Made by a program: the position numbers and the translations under genes | Part shown: positions 1 through 13,386 of the stretch, in pieces | How positions within the stretch are numbered: the first letter of the stretch is position 1 | How the letters are laid out: each line of letters starts with the position of its first letter | Notes under the pieces: generated by a model | The model's database searches: none | What the model saw: only the letters and a program-made list of their open reading frames with translations | What the model was told of the DNA's origin: nothing | NCBI GenBank assembly: GCA_900239685.1 | Contig: OENT01000050.1 | Location: 124,001-188,000 of the forward strand | Source of the DNA: Rotaria macrura | Taxonomy: Eukaryota > Rotifera > Eurotatoria > Philodinida > Philodinidae | Length of the DNA: 64,000 nt | Direction: 5' to 3'

Positions 1-3000
1 TGTTTTCTTTTTTGTTCGTTTACTTTTCTCTTCTTAAACTGATCGCTTATTTATATACCATGTGTGTTGGCTTGTTGTAATCTGACAACAAGAGCGATAG
101 AGATTTTTCTTGAGTTTTGAGAACCATGAGATGAGAAAGAAAAAAAAGAAGACCGTATAGATGCATTCTAGATGATAGCAATAAGTGTGTATGTTTATGC
201 ATATTTATAGTTTTTTGTTGGTGAGAATTTCTTCTGTTCTTTTTCTTTCCGTTTGAATGTTTTCTTTCTATGTCTCTTTCGTGTTCCTAACTATTGTTAT
301 ATCATTGTTGTTTCTACTCTAAAACAAAACTGTTTGTGATGATATAATGATTAAAACCAAAAAAAAAAGCCGAAATATCGCAAACAAAAAAGATTTATGC
401 GACTATTGATACTGTTGATAGGATGCTCAAGTACAATTGCAAATATCTTAATGATTTTGAATCGCATGAGAGAAACGTTTTACCAAGAAAAGTACTGAAC
501 AAAGAGAGACTAGTTTTATTTTCGGGCAAAAAAATGAAACTTGCAAAGATTATCGGAAATAAACGTAATCTGTGCTCATTTCAAATTTTGAAATCTACCA
601 GTGCAACACATTTATCAAACTTTGCATCTTGTAGAATTCAATTATTTACTTCAAGTCTTCATGCAAATGCAGATGTTCATATTTATCTGATCGAAACAAT
701 GCTATGTACAGATCATGGCCCTAGTGGGACAAGACGGAGCACAATTTTTCCAAAAAAAATTTTCATAAGACAAGACGGCAGATAACGTTTCTTTGAAAGA
801 TATTCTATGAGAAAATTGATAAGTTTTTTTCAGTTGAAATTTTACTTTTTGAAAGTTGATTGTTTATTTAAATCATTTCGGTTCTTTTTTAAATAATCGT
901 TTACATGAGATTTTCAAAAGACCATGTACTCTTAGAACAAACTATCATGTTAGCAAAGAAAAGAACCACTTATTTCAGAGGGCCTCTTCAGAAAAACAGT
1001 TTTTAGTTTTCATCTTATAGAAATTTTTGAAAAAATTTCGTGTGATGCAGAATCCTGGTTCACATCAATCACTGGTCAATGATTTGTCTGACTTGTTAAT
1101 GAAGCTTTAAATAGTATCTTCGTCGGTTTTATAAATTATTCCAATGTACTAATTAGTGTATTCAATTCAAGTAGAAATTAAACGTAACCGAAAGATATTT
1201 ATGTTTTAAGTGGATTTTGAAAAGCAGACTTTTCATATCATATATTGGTTCTGTTGAGTTAGAAATACATTGTGAAAGATTTCATCTACTTGACTAAAGT
1301 GTTATTGGGTTCGTACCTACAAAGTTCTTTTCTTTTTATGAAATATCGAGATTCTTTAAAAATGATAATGCAAATCCAAGATTAAACTTCGACATGAAAC
1401 ATGAGAAGTGTGCAACACGTACTTTTCCTAGATCTCTTTTATATGATAGACGTAACTAGAACTTCTGAAATTTTCATTTTTAAGTATCTAAGGTTAAATT
1501 GAACATTCATTTTGTTGCAAATAAGAAATAGACTTTTACTGATAGAGATTTTTGTTCAGTGCTGGGTGGATATTGCATGAATTTGATGTAAAGTTTTATA
1601 GCATCTTTTCATGATTCAATATGCGTTTGTTTTTTCGTCGATATATCGACGGAACACAGCTGAAATCCAATCTATTTGATTTTAAAAGTTTATTTAAAAT
1701 AAGAAAAATTCAGCTATTTCTTCTTTGATCTTTATCCATTTCATCTTAGTGAATATTGACTTGAAAAGAAAATCAAGCATAAAAAAACTTTATTGCAGTC
1801 AGAGTATTTTAGTATAGATCTTGATCATGCATCTGTTATTATGTTATGCAGCTGATTACAATAACTGAATTGCGTTTCTTTTTCACAACAATATTCATGA
1901 TGTGCTGCAAATATGTATTAATAATTTCATCTCGAAGATGATCCCATCGTTATATGTGTTAGTTCTCATGTGAGTTCAATTTTCTACAGCTCTAATGCTT
2001 TTTTCTATATGCGGCGCCAGAGCTTATTCACTAATATTTATTAATGTACTGAAAAACAAAATATCACCAATAACCTTCTTTTCAATGATTAGAACTACAA
2101 GAGTATATTTTATTATTATTGATTTTCTTTATAGATTAGAATTACCAACAAAGATAAACACATCCATATTTTCTCACCATAAATATATCAAACAGGAAAG
2201 TCATATTTAATGAGAAACTAGGCTGAGCAGCTGCTATGATTTTTCTAATTTAAATCTGATGTGCTTGTCATACATTATCAAAAATACATGAATGCAAAAC
2301 GTATTTAAACTAAAACAATTTGAAAGGAAAACGAAATAAATCGTAAAATTTCCTACTCGATAATTCTATATGGCTATCGTATGATTGAACGATTGTTAAA
2401 ATTGTAGGTTTCCATAAATTTAATAATTTCACAACATGGTTTTTTGAAAGCATCAAGTCGAATACTGAACGACACAAAGTATTTAAATAAGTATAATATA
2501 TTCTAAAATTTGCGCAACTAACTCACAAACAGGATTATAACTCTAATGACACCGTAGCTTAGATTTCTTCCGAGCAATATACTTTCTGCATATTTAAATT
2601 TTTTGTACTTAGATAAATATTTATCCGATTGACATTTTGAGACTTTAAGTTGACTTTTATTATCAGTGATTGAACCTCTATCTATATCAATAATTAACAT
2701 TATATATATTTTTTGTTCCTAAATGAAAACTTGGGAAACTATCTGTTTTCCAGGAAAACTATGCAGAGTAAGCAGTGTTTAAATATTGGAAAAAAAAGTA
2801 CTCTTGCATTCAACAGTATCCGATTACAACAATTTTCAAATCATTGTTAGAACTAGATATATATATATACAGTTGTCAGCAAATATACTAGTTCGGCAAT
2901 TTAGTACAGAAAACATCAGTACAATATCGTCCAATTGATGTGAACTTATGTTATAATTCAGAAAGAAATTTTCCTCTGTGAGTCTTAAAATTGGAAAAAA

Positions 3001-5862
3001 TGATAATCACGTGCTTCTTAGAATTTTCCCTTCTTAAATAATCAGAGAATCTATAAGAAGAAGAACTATACTGTATTGCAAACCCTTATGGGACACTATT
3101 TTTACCGAAACGCAAGCCCATCTTGTCGATTTCCTAAATTATATTGGCTTTCTAAAAAAAAAAGAAAAAAACTTTTTCTGCGTCTGAAAGATGACTAAAA
3201 AAGCGTTCATTCATGTCTTGATACATGAACTACATGATTATCTCTTCTTTCCATTCGACTTTGTTCCTTGTTATCTGAAATTTTACATTGTTACAGAGGA
3301 TATTCTTCGGTACTTCAGAAAAAATATAAAATAGTATCATCCTCTAATTGCTATTCAAATTCAAACAGATATAGAATACCCATGTGACCAGATGAAATCA
3401 ATTTCTTAATTGGAATGCTAGCCAACTATCGTTTTCACTTGATAAATTGTAGACACAGTGGAAAGAATTTCCTCCGAAGTAACATTTGATTTATCTAACA
3501 GGAAGTATCGACAAATCCTAAGGATTCTTTAGCATAGTACAGAAAAAAAAGATAACACATAAAAGATTCAATTTTTTTCTTGTTTTTCGTCACGATATGT
3601 TGAAGATTACTATTAAAGAATATGCTTTATTTTTATTGCAGAAAATTACCAACACAGAAATCAGATAAGACTACATAGACAGAAAACAACATGTAAAATT
3701 TTCAATCATACCGAAAATAATTGGTTCAATGAATCTAGTATTTGAAACATATGATGTCTATCATGATCTTGATACTCCTCGAAATAAATCTTACTAGTTG
3801 TTTTGATGATTCCCTTAGGTCTTTATTTTCGTTACGTCTACCAAGTTTTTGATTGTTTACATTCAATTATATTCTATTGCATTTTAACGTTTCAGTATGT
3901 TATACAAGTCCACTACAAGCAATACGATATTAATCCTTAACAAAACTTAACATGTTTTTCATTAGATAATGATGGAATCGGTTCTGTTACGCTTCTTTTT
4001 GAAAGTATTGCGGCCACGTCTCTGTCGAATATATCATGATAAAGAAACTTTGACCATAATAATCATTAGCTTTGTCACCATCTATAAATAGTGAATGTTG
4101 CATTAATACTCACGTTCATTCGTCCATTGAGATTTTCCATCGATTGAATTATGATATCAGCATAGTTATGATTCGGATTTAAATTATCACAAAAAAACTG
4201 ATGTGTTACAAGTAAGTGTGCCAAGTTCATCCTTGATTGGTCAATAAAGATCTGTAAAGTTCTCTTTGCCTATATGTAATATATTTCAATCTTGATAGTT
4301 AAATAATCGTGAGTTACACAGAACGAATGGTTTTTTTACGTTGATAAAATGATTTCAGAAGCAAAAAATAGAAGGTTTTTTTCTTGTTTACAATGCACTA
4401 AATTTATCAAAAAACTGGAGTGGACCAAATCTATAGGGTGATCACAAACATACGCCATGTTGGCTACTAAATGATACTAGATTTTTTTCAAAATCTTGCG
4501 AACCTTGTTCAGATTTCGATTCAAGACAGCAGGTTATTAATTCTTCGGTTCATCTCTTGAAAGAGTAATCATCTACTCCCTTTGATAATCTTTTCATCTG
4601 TTGAAAAGGATTCATTTGACGATGAATAACTATGACCAGGTCTGAAAATAGTTATTAGTCAATAAACATGGCAACAAGGACCCACCGAATCTAACAGGCT
4701 CTTTTTCATCATTCACTTGCCGGAAAATCCTATGCCGAATATTTTATCATTGACTTCATAACTAATAGTCTGCCATTTTTTGATGATATGTTTTACTTTT
4801 ATTTACTTTATGAGTTTGTTCCTCACGTATTGATTAAGCTATTATGATGATGATATACGATTATTTTTATAAAGGATTTGTCATCAGATTTTTGTCGAAA
4901 TGGTTTGTCTAGTTGATGCTGAATGTACATGTGGCATGAAGTCTTTTTTTTATTCAAGAATAATGAAAGAAGTCGACAAAAACAGCACTTCAAGTATCGA
5001 AACTTGACACCGCTGATAAAATTTTCTAAGATTAAGAAAACGAAAATGAACTTTGCTATGATGGTTAATACGTATTTTCTCATCATCTGCACTTAATTTA
5101 ATCAATGGTTGTGACTTGTTAAATAGCATGCCGATTGATATATGAACAAAACCATATAAGGCATACTGCAAAATGAAAAAAACGTTTTGGTTAAAGGTAC
5201 ATCGACTACTGAATTATTTCTAATGAAATTCAACAAATGCATATTATCTTTACACTCTAGATACATTCTGAATGATCTTACCTGTGTCCAGCAATTACCG
5301 AATGGTACTATTAATAGCAAGTTCCGATTTTCCAAAAGTCACTCAAAATGTAAACGAATGAGCGAATACCTAAATTATATTGCATAAACTTATCGAATCA
5401 CCGTATTAACGATTCATATAGATCAGTCTGTCACAACAACAGTACACTAATTTGTAAATCAACTGAATAAGCATTGAATTTTTAATTTTTCTTCCGACTA
5501 CTCATGATTTTGTAAAGTATTCAATGAAAATCGAAACAAAAATACTGCCATATCATCCACATAGACCTAAATAGAATCTATCGGAATAACCCCTATCCAT
5601 CATTAATCATCTTAGACGGATATAATAATACTTCGATCTTTTTTTATCAACATGTTTGTTTTTAGTGTGACATATCGTGTTTCAAATCAGACAATCATCT
5701 TAGCAGATTCAAACAGAGCTACTTTCTGTTGAATTCATTTATGACCACAAGCTTCTCCCTCACAGACACATACACACACACTCTATATATATATATATTT
5801 CTCTTGTTAAGATTTATGAATATTAAGTTTGTAGAAGTAATAGAACCAAATAGCTATTCACT
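1..5862. other. AT-rich intergenic stretch, no gene recognised
   Basis: No reading frame here gives a protein I recognise, and no set of short frames joins through plausible splice sites. The longest open frame, 423-785 on the plus strand (120 codons), has no signal peptide, repeat or motif and looks like chance. A short TA run lies at about 5784-5798. The left edge may include flanking sequence of a gene outside the window, but I cannot show it. Confidence 0.5.
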
Positions 5863-7919
5863 TTATTTGATTATTTTTAAAAGAGATACAAATCGATAGA
5901 CATCCCTAAATGAATTATAAAGTGGTGTTGGTGCAACCCGTATTATATCACCTCGAATATCCAACTAGAAAGTTAGAAAACAAAGACATTTAGATAGTCG
6001 ATTTTGAATAGGAAAAAAACCAAGACAACTTACACAAACACCTAATTTTTCAAGTTCACTAAATAAATGGCGAACATTAATGTCAATAATACGTAATGAG
6101 AGTTGCGCACCTCTTTGTTCAGGATCACATGGTGTTAAGATTTTTATTTTAAAATGACTTGATGATTCTAGGATTGTAAGAAAAAAAATCAAACATGTGA
6201 AAGAAGGCAAAAACAAGTGCAAGGATATCTACGATTTATTTCATTTTCAATCAAATATTGCAAATATTGAGTAAGTAATTTTGATTTAGTTCTCAATTTT
6301 TCAATGCCGACTTCTTCAAAGACCTGTTGAGAGAGAAAATATGACATCGAAATTTATATGCGACTAGTTAAAAATATTCTTTATTTTTGGAAAAGAAACG
6401 ACGTATCTCAACATATGCTGAATGTTTTATCTACCTGAAGACTTGCTGCTAATGTTGCACATTGATGAATCGATGGGTTACTGATTCGAAATCCATCAGC
6501 TCCGAGGGCTCGATCGATTTCTTGTATTATTTAAAACAAGACATAATTTCATGGACTGATTCTTTTTGTGTTAAAACAGATTTTTATTTACCCATGTTCA
6601 TGTCAAATCGTGTTTCATTTCGATTACCCCACCAACCATCCAAGTGTGGATATTCTTTATTAAAGTGATTAGAATGAACGAAAATACCACCAACACATCC
6701 AGCACTTGCATTCAAATATTTATATGAACAAAAAGCAGCAAAATCAACATTCCAATCGTGTAACTTCAATGGAATATTACCAATAGCATGGGCTAAATCC
6801 CAACCAACTACACATCCCTGAATCGAACATAAGAAGAATATCGATATGCAAGAGCACAAAATTTTAAAAAAATGAGCAATTTTACTGATTGTTGAGCAGC
6901 TCGAGTTATTGTTTCCATATCAAACAGTTGTCCTGTATAAAATTGTACGCCACTAAGACAAACAAGTGCTATTGATTGGCCGTGTTCTTTGAGTAATTGA
7001 AGAATATCTTCTGTTCTAATAGAATCTTCATTCTATTTCAATCATACGAGATGAAATAGATTCTTTATGAAAATACATTCTAATTTTTCGTACTTCTCGT
7101 GGTTTAATCAATAGTATTGCTTCTTCTGGTTTATAGCCATGATATAAAACTTGTGATCGAAAAGCATATGAATCACTAGGAAATGATTTTTCTTCATAGA
7201 GAATTTTAAAACGTTCGGATGTTGGCCGATAAAATGAAATCTATTATCAGATGCAAAATGAATTATAAAATTACTTTCCATAAGATTGAAAATTTTGCTA
7301 ACCATCAAAAAATGAATATTAACTGTCAATTGATTCATTACACCTACTTCATTATCTTCAGCACCTAGATGAGCCGAAAAGGAAAACATGGAAATGCAAT
7401 TATCAACGATCAATAGAAATTACCGAGAAGTTTCTTCAACGTTGGTATACATGGATAATCACAATATGCAAATGGATTTTTACCATAAACATGGCCGTAG
7501 ACTCCTCTAAATATTTTGGAGAAGAAAAAATAAGACATTTACAATACAACAGAAACTTTTACAAATTAGCCCAATCTTCTAGCCATGTATCGATGCTTTG
7601 TCGAACTCGTTTGGGTTGTAAACCTAAGGAATGTCCACATAAATAGATGGATTCTCCATTAGGATCGACAAGTGATTTGTCGACTAAACACATAAATAGA
7701 AATTTATATTTGTTTTTCTATCAGGAATATACCTTTAGGTAAAGTATTGAGCTTCGGGAAAATAAATTCATCTCTAAATTTGTTTAATGGATCATTTTCA
7801 TCGAGTTTGTTTGCGAATTCTTCGCTGGTTATTGAAAGATTCCATTTTTTGCATAGGTTATTAAGAATATCTTGAGGAGCTGATTCTTGATCGTTTTCAT
7901 TAGCACTACTATCATTCAT
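5863..7919 (-). CDS. KYNU: kynureninase
   Basis: PLP-dependent hydrolase of the kynurenine (tryptophan to NAD) pathway, cleaving kynurenine and 3-hydroxykynurenine to anthranilate or 3-hydroxyanthranilate plus alanine; the enzyme is cytosolic. About eight exons join in frame along the family's length. Recognisable blocks in order: [19 protein letters not shown] near the N-terminus, [62 protein letters not shown], the PLP-lysine block CSYKYLN (Lys codon 6719-6721), [32 protein letters not shown] and, at the C-terminus, [17 protein letters not shown] before a TAA stop at 5863-5865. The start at 7919 puts about 35 residues before the LDEND block, close to other animal kynureninases; a more upstream in-frame Met cannot be excluded. 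No inactivating change seen. It is the leftmost recognised gene, with no obvious operon partner. Confidence 0.93.
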
Positions 7920-9515
7920 TCTTTGGTTTATTGTTATTTCTATGCTTGGTAAAATATCTTTGACATGATTTGAAAGCATATTATTAGTAAGGATTGATGA
8001 TATGACTCGATAAGTTAAAGTAAGCGTGACTGACTTTGGTGATTCGCCAATCTTACAAGGTGCTTTAGCGTCACGCATTCGGATTGAATACCAAGCCAAC
8101 ATAAATCGATAAAAGCAAAACGAATAACGAGGAATGATCATAGTACATGCGTAAATTTGATGCATTTCGATCTGCAACCATGATTTTCTTATCATGGGCT
8201 CTTGATAGAACCAACCATAGTTGACATAACCTATAGTTACTTTTATGTAAACATCTTACTCGTATACAACTACAAAAGAAATATAATATATCCTTTCCGA
8301 TCGACCGCAAGTAGAATCGAGGAATATGAGAGTACTATTAGATATTAATATTAAATCATTGCTAAAATGCTTTAATTTAAATCATTAAACTGTTGGTAAA
8401 TATTTATTATCTACTCGAAAGATCCTTCCCAATCCCAGTGAGGTTTTGTTCAATGTATCACATTTTTCAAATTAGACTCTCTTATCTACAGTCTACTTAT
8501 AGATCAGCTGGTGTATTATGTTGATAATATCAGATGATCACATTCAGTTGTTGTTAATTCCTAATAGCAAATGTGCGATACACTATCTCACAAATTTTGA
8601 GAATAAAAAAAACTTGGCAAGACATTAAAAAAAAAGATTGAATAAATATCGTTCGATTTAACAATTGTCCTCTGAGATGAGTTTTGATTCACAGTTAAAA
8701 TTATAATATTCTATAAGATTCGTGTCGTATCAATGTCATGGCCACACAGTCTCCGCGTGATTAACAAGTGGTATTTCTAAAAGTAAGTGTGTCATGAAAA
8801 AAACCTGTGATCACATTATTCATCACTTTCTTGATTATATCCAAATTTAGCGTGATTGATTCGAATCATGATTTCTGATTCATTTACCATTTTGATTATA
8901 TGAAGATTGCATAGAATAACTAAGATATACCTTGTCAAGCATTATGCTTTTCATATACTTGACGATGTATTTTTATCACACGAGTTAGTTCCCATAGAGA
9001 TGAACTTAAAATACATACCACAGATATGACATGGGGATATCAAAAGTGACTCCTATCGTGAATCTATATGAAAATCATAGGAATCAACATACTTGCAACA
9101 AACTATTGAAATCAAATCATAAAAGGTTTTTTAGTCTATGATAAAAAAACAACCCTATTGTGATTCAGGCTTTGCAGTCGTTAACTCATGCAGATTTCTT
9201 GTTTTTACAGATGTTAGTTTTTTAGATGTGAATTTTTAACTTCGATCTATAACTAACTTGACTGTAAAATTGAGGACAAGAAAAATGGCAAGCATCTACG
9301 TATGAAACGAAATAAAGTATAAATTCAAAATGTCATAGATTTCTATTTAATCATTGTAACAGATGACATGAGCCGATTAAATGATATCGTTGGCAATATA
9401 CGACGAATGCACGTTGGTTTTTCAGTGCTGTATACCATACGCACTTAAGTAAAATTCTTCAGCCATGGATTGAAATGTTGAAGTATTAAGCATGTCAGAG
9501 TCTTCTAATTATTAA
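7920..9515. other. intergenic, upstream of kynureninase
   Basis: Open frames at about 7920-8310 on the minus strand run into the kynureninase first exon but show no family resemblance, and they probably read through 5' untranslated or promoter sequence. Nothing else recognisable. Confidence 0.4.
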
Positions 9516-9523
9516 CTTAAAAT

Positions 9524-9826
9524 AAGGGGTGGCACTTTATCTTTACTTTACCAAATAAAGTAAAGTTGCGTTACTTTACTTTTCCTGATAAAGTACAGTG
9601 TTGAAGTTTACTTTACTCGAAAAAATAAAGTTGAAAAAGTTTGGTTTTTTAATCTATCTATGTAAAATATTTTTGTCTAACTTTACTTTACTAAGTAAAG
9701 TAAAGTGATCCAGTTTTACTTTATCCCATAAAGTAAAATGAAATTACTTTAGGTTACTCAGTAAAGTGAAGCATTTCAATTTACTTAACTTTTTCAAAGT
9801 GAAATAAAGATAAAGTGCCAGCCCTA
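9524..9826. mobile_element. hAT-type non-autonomous element (MITE)
   Basis: A 303-bp element bounded by terminal inverted repeats. The left end starts AAGGGGTGGCACTTTATCTT, and the reverse complement of the right end starts TAGGGCTGGCACTTTATCTT. It is flanked by an exact 8-bp direct repeat, cttaaaat, at 9516-9523 and 9827-9834. Eight-base target duplications and ends of the form YAGGGxTG are hallmarks of the hAT superfamily. The interior has no coding capacity. It is built almost entirely of CTTTACTTTA-type and TAAAGTAAAG-type motifs in both orientations, with several palindromes, and so could fold into long hairpins. The perfect target duplication suggests a fairly recent insertion. A hAT transposase elsewhere in the genome would be needed for movement. 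Confidence 0.88.
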
Positions 9827-9834
9827 CTTAAAAT

Positions 9835-10614
9835 ACGTCAAATATCGGATAAGCATGAAAAGAAAATCTCAATATGAGGGTACAACGGACGCTTTCTCTG
9901 ATTTCACAGAGTTTGTCTTCATAGCAAACGACAATGACGGATCTTGTCTAGCTTGTTTTCTTTGCGTAAAATGTACTTGTACCTCTGTCGTTTTTCTAGT
10001 AGTTCATAACTATTATATTTTCATTTATTTATCGCGTCTAATTATCTATGACGACTTCATGAACGATTTTTTAGTTAAAGAATATAATCTCGATTCAATT
10101 CAGTTTCTTGTCTTCTTCTATAGTCTATTCAAAACATCTTTTCACGCATGAAATTAGTTTAATTTTTTCTTTGATGCGAGCTATTTTAAATGATTATAAT
10201 AATCAAGTACCAGTATTACAAGATGAACTAAATATAAAATAAAGTAATGCATTAAAAAGAAATTTTTATTCGAAAATTAAATCACTGTAAGCATGATTTT
10301 TTCAATTGATTCGTTGAATACACTGGTTGGGTTTGATTTTTATTGATATTCACATAATTACAAGTGCAGTACGTAATTTAGAAACGTATGATCCATACAG
10401 AATCTAGCGAATCAGATTATTCTACGTCAATGTGACGAAGATAAATGAATAAGTGACGTCGCTTCATTTCAGTCATTCAACTATTTGTCTAGTCAAGAGT
10501 GTTGTTCATCTTTCAACTAAGTGCCCTGTAATTGGATTGGTGAATCAAGAACAAGGTCATCCCAACAAGATAGTTTGCTCGATCATCACATGACTACTTT
10601 TTGAATCGGAGGAC
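9835..10614. other. intergenic, 5' flank of the secreted His-rich peptide gene
   Basis: A 98-codon open frame (9855-10151, +) begins just after the MITE but has no recognisable feature. A CRE-like TGACGTCG lies near 10453, about 160 bases before the start codon of the peptide gene. I see no clear TATA box. Confidence 0.35.
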
Positions 10615-10967
10615 ATGAGATTATTCGTGATTGTTATTGTAATTGGTCTTTTACTTATGTGCTGTATTTCAAGTTTGTTTTATTTAATGTTGTGAACAGC
10701 GCTGTCTATTTTTATTCTATAGTAAGTGACCAAACTGCACGTAGTCCTATGACAGGTGGAAATCATGGTCATCGTAGTAAATTACGGCAACATTTCACTC
10801 ACGGACATAACAGAAAACAATCTCATGAAGCTGCACGACACTACAAAAATGTTCATTCATCGAAACATAAACATGGTAGACATTCACATTTTCATTCATC
10901 AAATAAACATGTTCCTATACGACAACATGGAAACCATTTTCGAACCAGTAACAAGAATAATCGCTAG
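10615..10967 (+). CDS. secreted histidine-rich basic peptide
   Basis: Two exons, 10615-10672 and 10723-10967, split by a 50-bp GT-AG intron after the signal peptide. The unspliced upstream frame lacks a good signal sequence, while splicing gives Met-Arg followed by a strongly hydrophobic core (LFVIVIVIGLLLMCC) and then a small-residue stretch where a signal peptidase could cut. The mature part, about 80 residues, is polar, with roughly 17 His plus many Lys, Arg, Ser and Asn and no Cys, in repeated HxH, SSKHKHG and HSHFH-like clusters. Such composition suits metal (Zn, Cu) binding or a histatin-like membrane-active peptide; both are guesses from composition. I recognise no family. It lies on the plus strand between two minus-strand genes and has a poly(A) signal about 70 bases past the stop, so it looks like a functional small gene. 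Confidence 0.7.
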
Positions 10968-11036
10968 AAGGAAATGTGCTGGAGAAACATTTCATGTTTG
11001 TATTATGTAGTGAAATATATACAATGTAATTATCTA

Positions 11037-11042
11037 AATAAA
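11037..11042 (+). terminator. poly(A) signal AATAAA of the His-rich peptide gene
   Basis: AATAAA lies 70 bases after the stop codon on the coding strand, followed by a T-rich and G-containing stretch, as expected of a cleavage and polyadenylation site. Confidence 0.55.
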
Positions 11043-11196
11043 TTGATTGTAAAACCAGTCAGGAAGAAAATGATATTTTGAGTCTGATGATTTTGTCATC
11101 GTAATTTTCTCAAATGATGGTTGAAAATGAAATAGAACAACATCTCTGAATAAAAGAGAAAGATTTGTAACTTAAACATTCTATATAGAGTCATAT

Positions 11197-12863
11197 TTAC
11201 TTATGATCGAGTGAATATTCGTCTGTAACATGTTCTCCAAGAAACTGAGCAAACATTGAAAAGAAATTGAAGAACGATTGGCGTGTCCATGTATGCTATG
11301 TATACAAAAGAATAATAGATTTAATCAAAAAGTATCATTTTTCTTGAGAAATATTACTGTTGCTTTCTCGATATCTGCTATATTGAGTGGTGCAATACTA
11401 TGAACAATACCGTTGCTATCTCTTAAACCGACTACCATTTTTTTAATACCTTCAAAATATGTAATTATGTGTTAAATTTGTAAAAAATAACTTCATAAGA
11501 AAGAATTATTTATTACCGACAAGAAAACATTGTATCCACCATTTTGCAAATTTACGATTACTAAAAAGAAAAAAAAATTATTATTTATAAATTTGTCATT
11601 GCTAACTTGTTAGATTTACTATTGAAATGGAAGATCATTCAATGATTTTCCAGCACAAACTTTAAGTTCGATATGCTCATTTATTGATGATGTTGATGTT
11701 GATGATGCAGCTTTTTCAATTATACAATCCATCTCAGCACCATACAATAGACGATACGAACCTATAGTACCTTGAAATACACCAGTGAATTGTTTCGAAG
11801 GATTCAATGATTCATTGGATGTATCATCTATAGACGAATATATATATATATATATATAAGAATATTTGCACTCAATAGAATTATATCTATTCACTTTTCG
11901 TAACATATTCTTCAAATTTATGACCGTAATAACAAAATGAACGATGTTCAGGTGTCATGTTTTGTTCATCTTTCATTTGTGAATCTGTTACATATTCACA
12001 TAGGAAAAAAGCATTCTTAAACTTAATAACAGCTAGTAACCAATCGGAATGTTTCTCATAAATTGAAAACATGATGAGACGAAGAACACCACGCCATGAG
12101 AGAAAATCAAAGGTAAATCTTGAATACGTAAGAAAATAGAATTGATTTTTATTACGAGACAAAATAGAAGCATCATCGGAATAAAGATATTTACTGATTA
12201 TTTTTAAAAATATCTTGTTTATGTCGTGATGTCCACCAGAGCATTGCATCAATATTCTTACTTTGTTCTTCGGCAGTAAAATCTGTTTCACCAAGTTTTA
12301 GATCAAAATTGACATCGAGTTTTTGAAGTGGGTATTTAAACACTGAAATAGAGAATCTGTCAAATAAATAGATCGAATGTGAAAGTTGATATTTCTCATT
12401 CATGTGTTAGTTGACTAACAAGCTGCTAGATATTTTTCTATAATCAATTTCGAGGAATGAATTTTTTTAACTGATAAAATCCATCGATGATATTTTTACA
12501 GATGTAAAATTATTTACCACGAAGATAACGTTGATCTTCAAAGCATTCTTTGTCATTGGTTCGATTAAGTAATGAAAAAGAACCGATTTCATTAGTTTCA
12601 ATATAAAACGACGATTTGCGATCATTGAGTTTCTTCCAAAATGGGACATGTAATGAAGGTTGATTGGTCTCTACTTTTGCACAACGACTTCCATCTGAAC
12701 GGCAGATATATTTTCCAGATGGTTGAGTAGACATATCTTGATGGTGTTCACGTTTTTTTATTGTTGATGGAGAGATTTCTGCAACTGATCGTTGTAGGAT
12801 GCCTACCTCTTCTTCAATCACAATGGGATCTTTTTCTTCAGGTTTAGTTTTTGCATTAGCCAT
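11197..12863 (-). CDS. DXO: DXO/RAI1-family decapping exoribonuclease
   Basis: Homologue of DXO/Dom3Z/RAI1, metal-dependent enzymes that remove incomplete or NAD caps from RNA 5' ends; DXO also degrades RNA 5'-3'. About six exons join. After a polar N-terminal extension come FKYPLQKLDVNFDLKLGE, DAMLWWTSRH, the FLSWRGVLRLIM block, YYGHKFEEYVT (family acidic motif), RLLYGAEMDC (the GAExD metal-binding motif), EHIELKV (ExK catalytic motif), KFAKWWIQCFLVG with the conserved Gln, and GLRDSNGIVHSI. The C-terminus ends SLDHK before TAA at 11197-11199. All metal and catalytic residues I can check are present, so the enzyme is probably active. The ATG at 12861-12863 is taken as the start because no further in-frame ATG lies just upstream. 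A (TA)n run at 11838-11858 sits in an intron. Confidence 0.92.
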
Positions 12864-13386
12864 TATCAATGAGCTATCTGAAACAGTCGATCAGAGTTCA
12901 CTCAAACAATAGGATAGAACTACCATGTTTTATACTTTATTCATCTCAATTCACACATTCAAAAGTTATTTATTATGCATTGCAAATAGATACTGGTAAA
13001 CTGCCAGCCATGCCTCTGACATTTGTCAATTTTGTAAAATCTAATGGGCTCATACATTCTAGACATTTATTTCGTAATCAACGTCAATCAAATATTTTTA
13101 CATTTATACCAAAAATAAAATTTGCAACAAATAAAGATAATTTTCTTCAGAAGCAATGAAAATTATTTTGAGTTTTAATATGATTTTAATCAAAAAAATT
13201 TCCATCATCTTAACTAGCTTCGTCTCTATTAAACAGTAATAAATAAAAATGATCTGAAAAGAAAAGAAATAGTTCGTAAGCAACAACATACTACTGTTCA
13301 TATCGACATCATTACACGAAAAAAAAATTTAAGCAAAATAATAATCAGAAGAAGAAGAAACATAGCAAATTAAATGTTCTAAAGAG
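12864..13386. other. intergenic between DXO and NPRL3
   Basis: About 520 bases between the start of DXO and the stop of NPRL3, both on the minus strand, so it should hold the DXO promoter and the NPRL3 3' untranslated region. The 96-codon plus-strand frame at 12869-13159 has no recognisable motif. Confidence 0.4.

Noticed and set aside
423..785. 120-codon plus-strand open frame near the left edge
   Set aside because: No signal peptide, domain, repeat or splice context, and composition like the surrounding AT-rich DNA; most likely chance.
6462..6668. Plus-strand frame overlapping kynureninase exons
   Set aside because: It is the antisense shadow of the [13 protein letters not shown] exon of kynureninase.
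9524..9826. CRISPR-like or satellite array interpretation of the TTTACTTTA repeats
   Set aside because: Units are irregular in spacing and orientation and the block is bounded by hAT-type ends and a target duplication, so a MITE explains it better.
10756..11010. Second plus-strand frame overlapping the His-rich peptide
   Set aside because: A +1 frame shadow of the His-rich exon; the other frame alone joins to a signal peptide through a proper intron.
12869..13159. 96-codon plus-strand frame between DXO and NPRL3
   Set aside because: No recognisable motif, no signal peptide, and it covers the expected DXO promoter.
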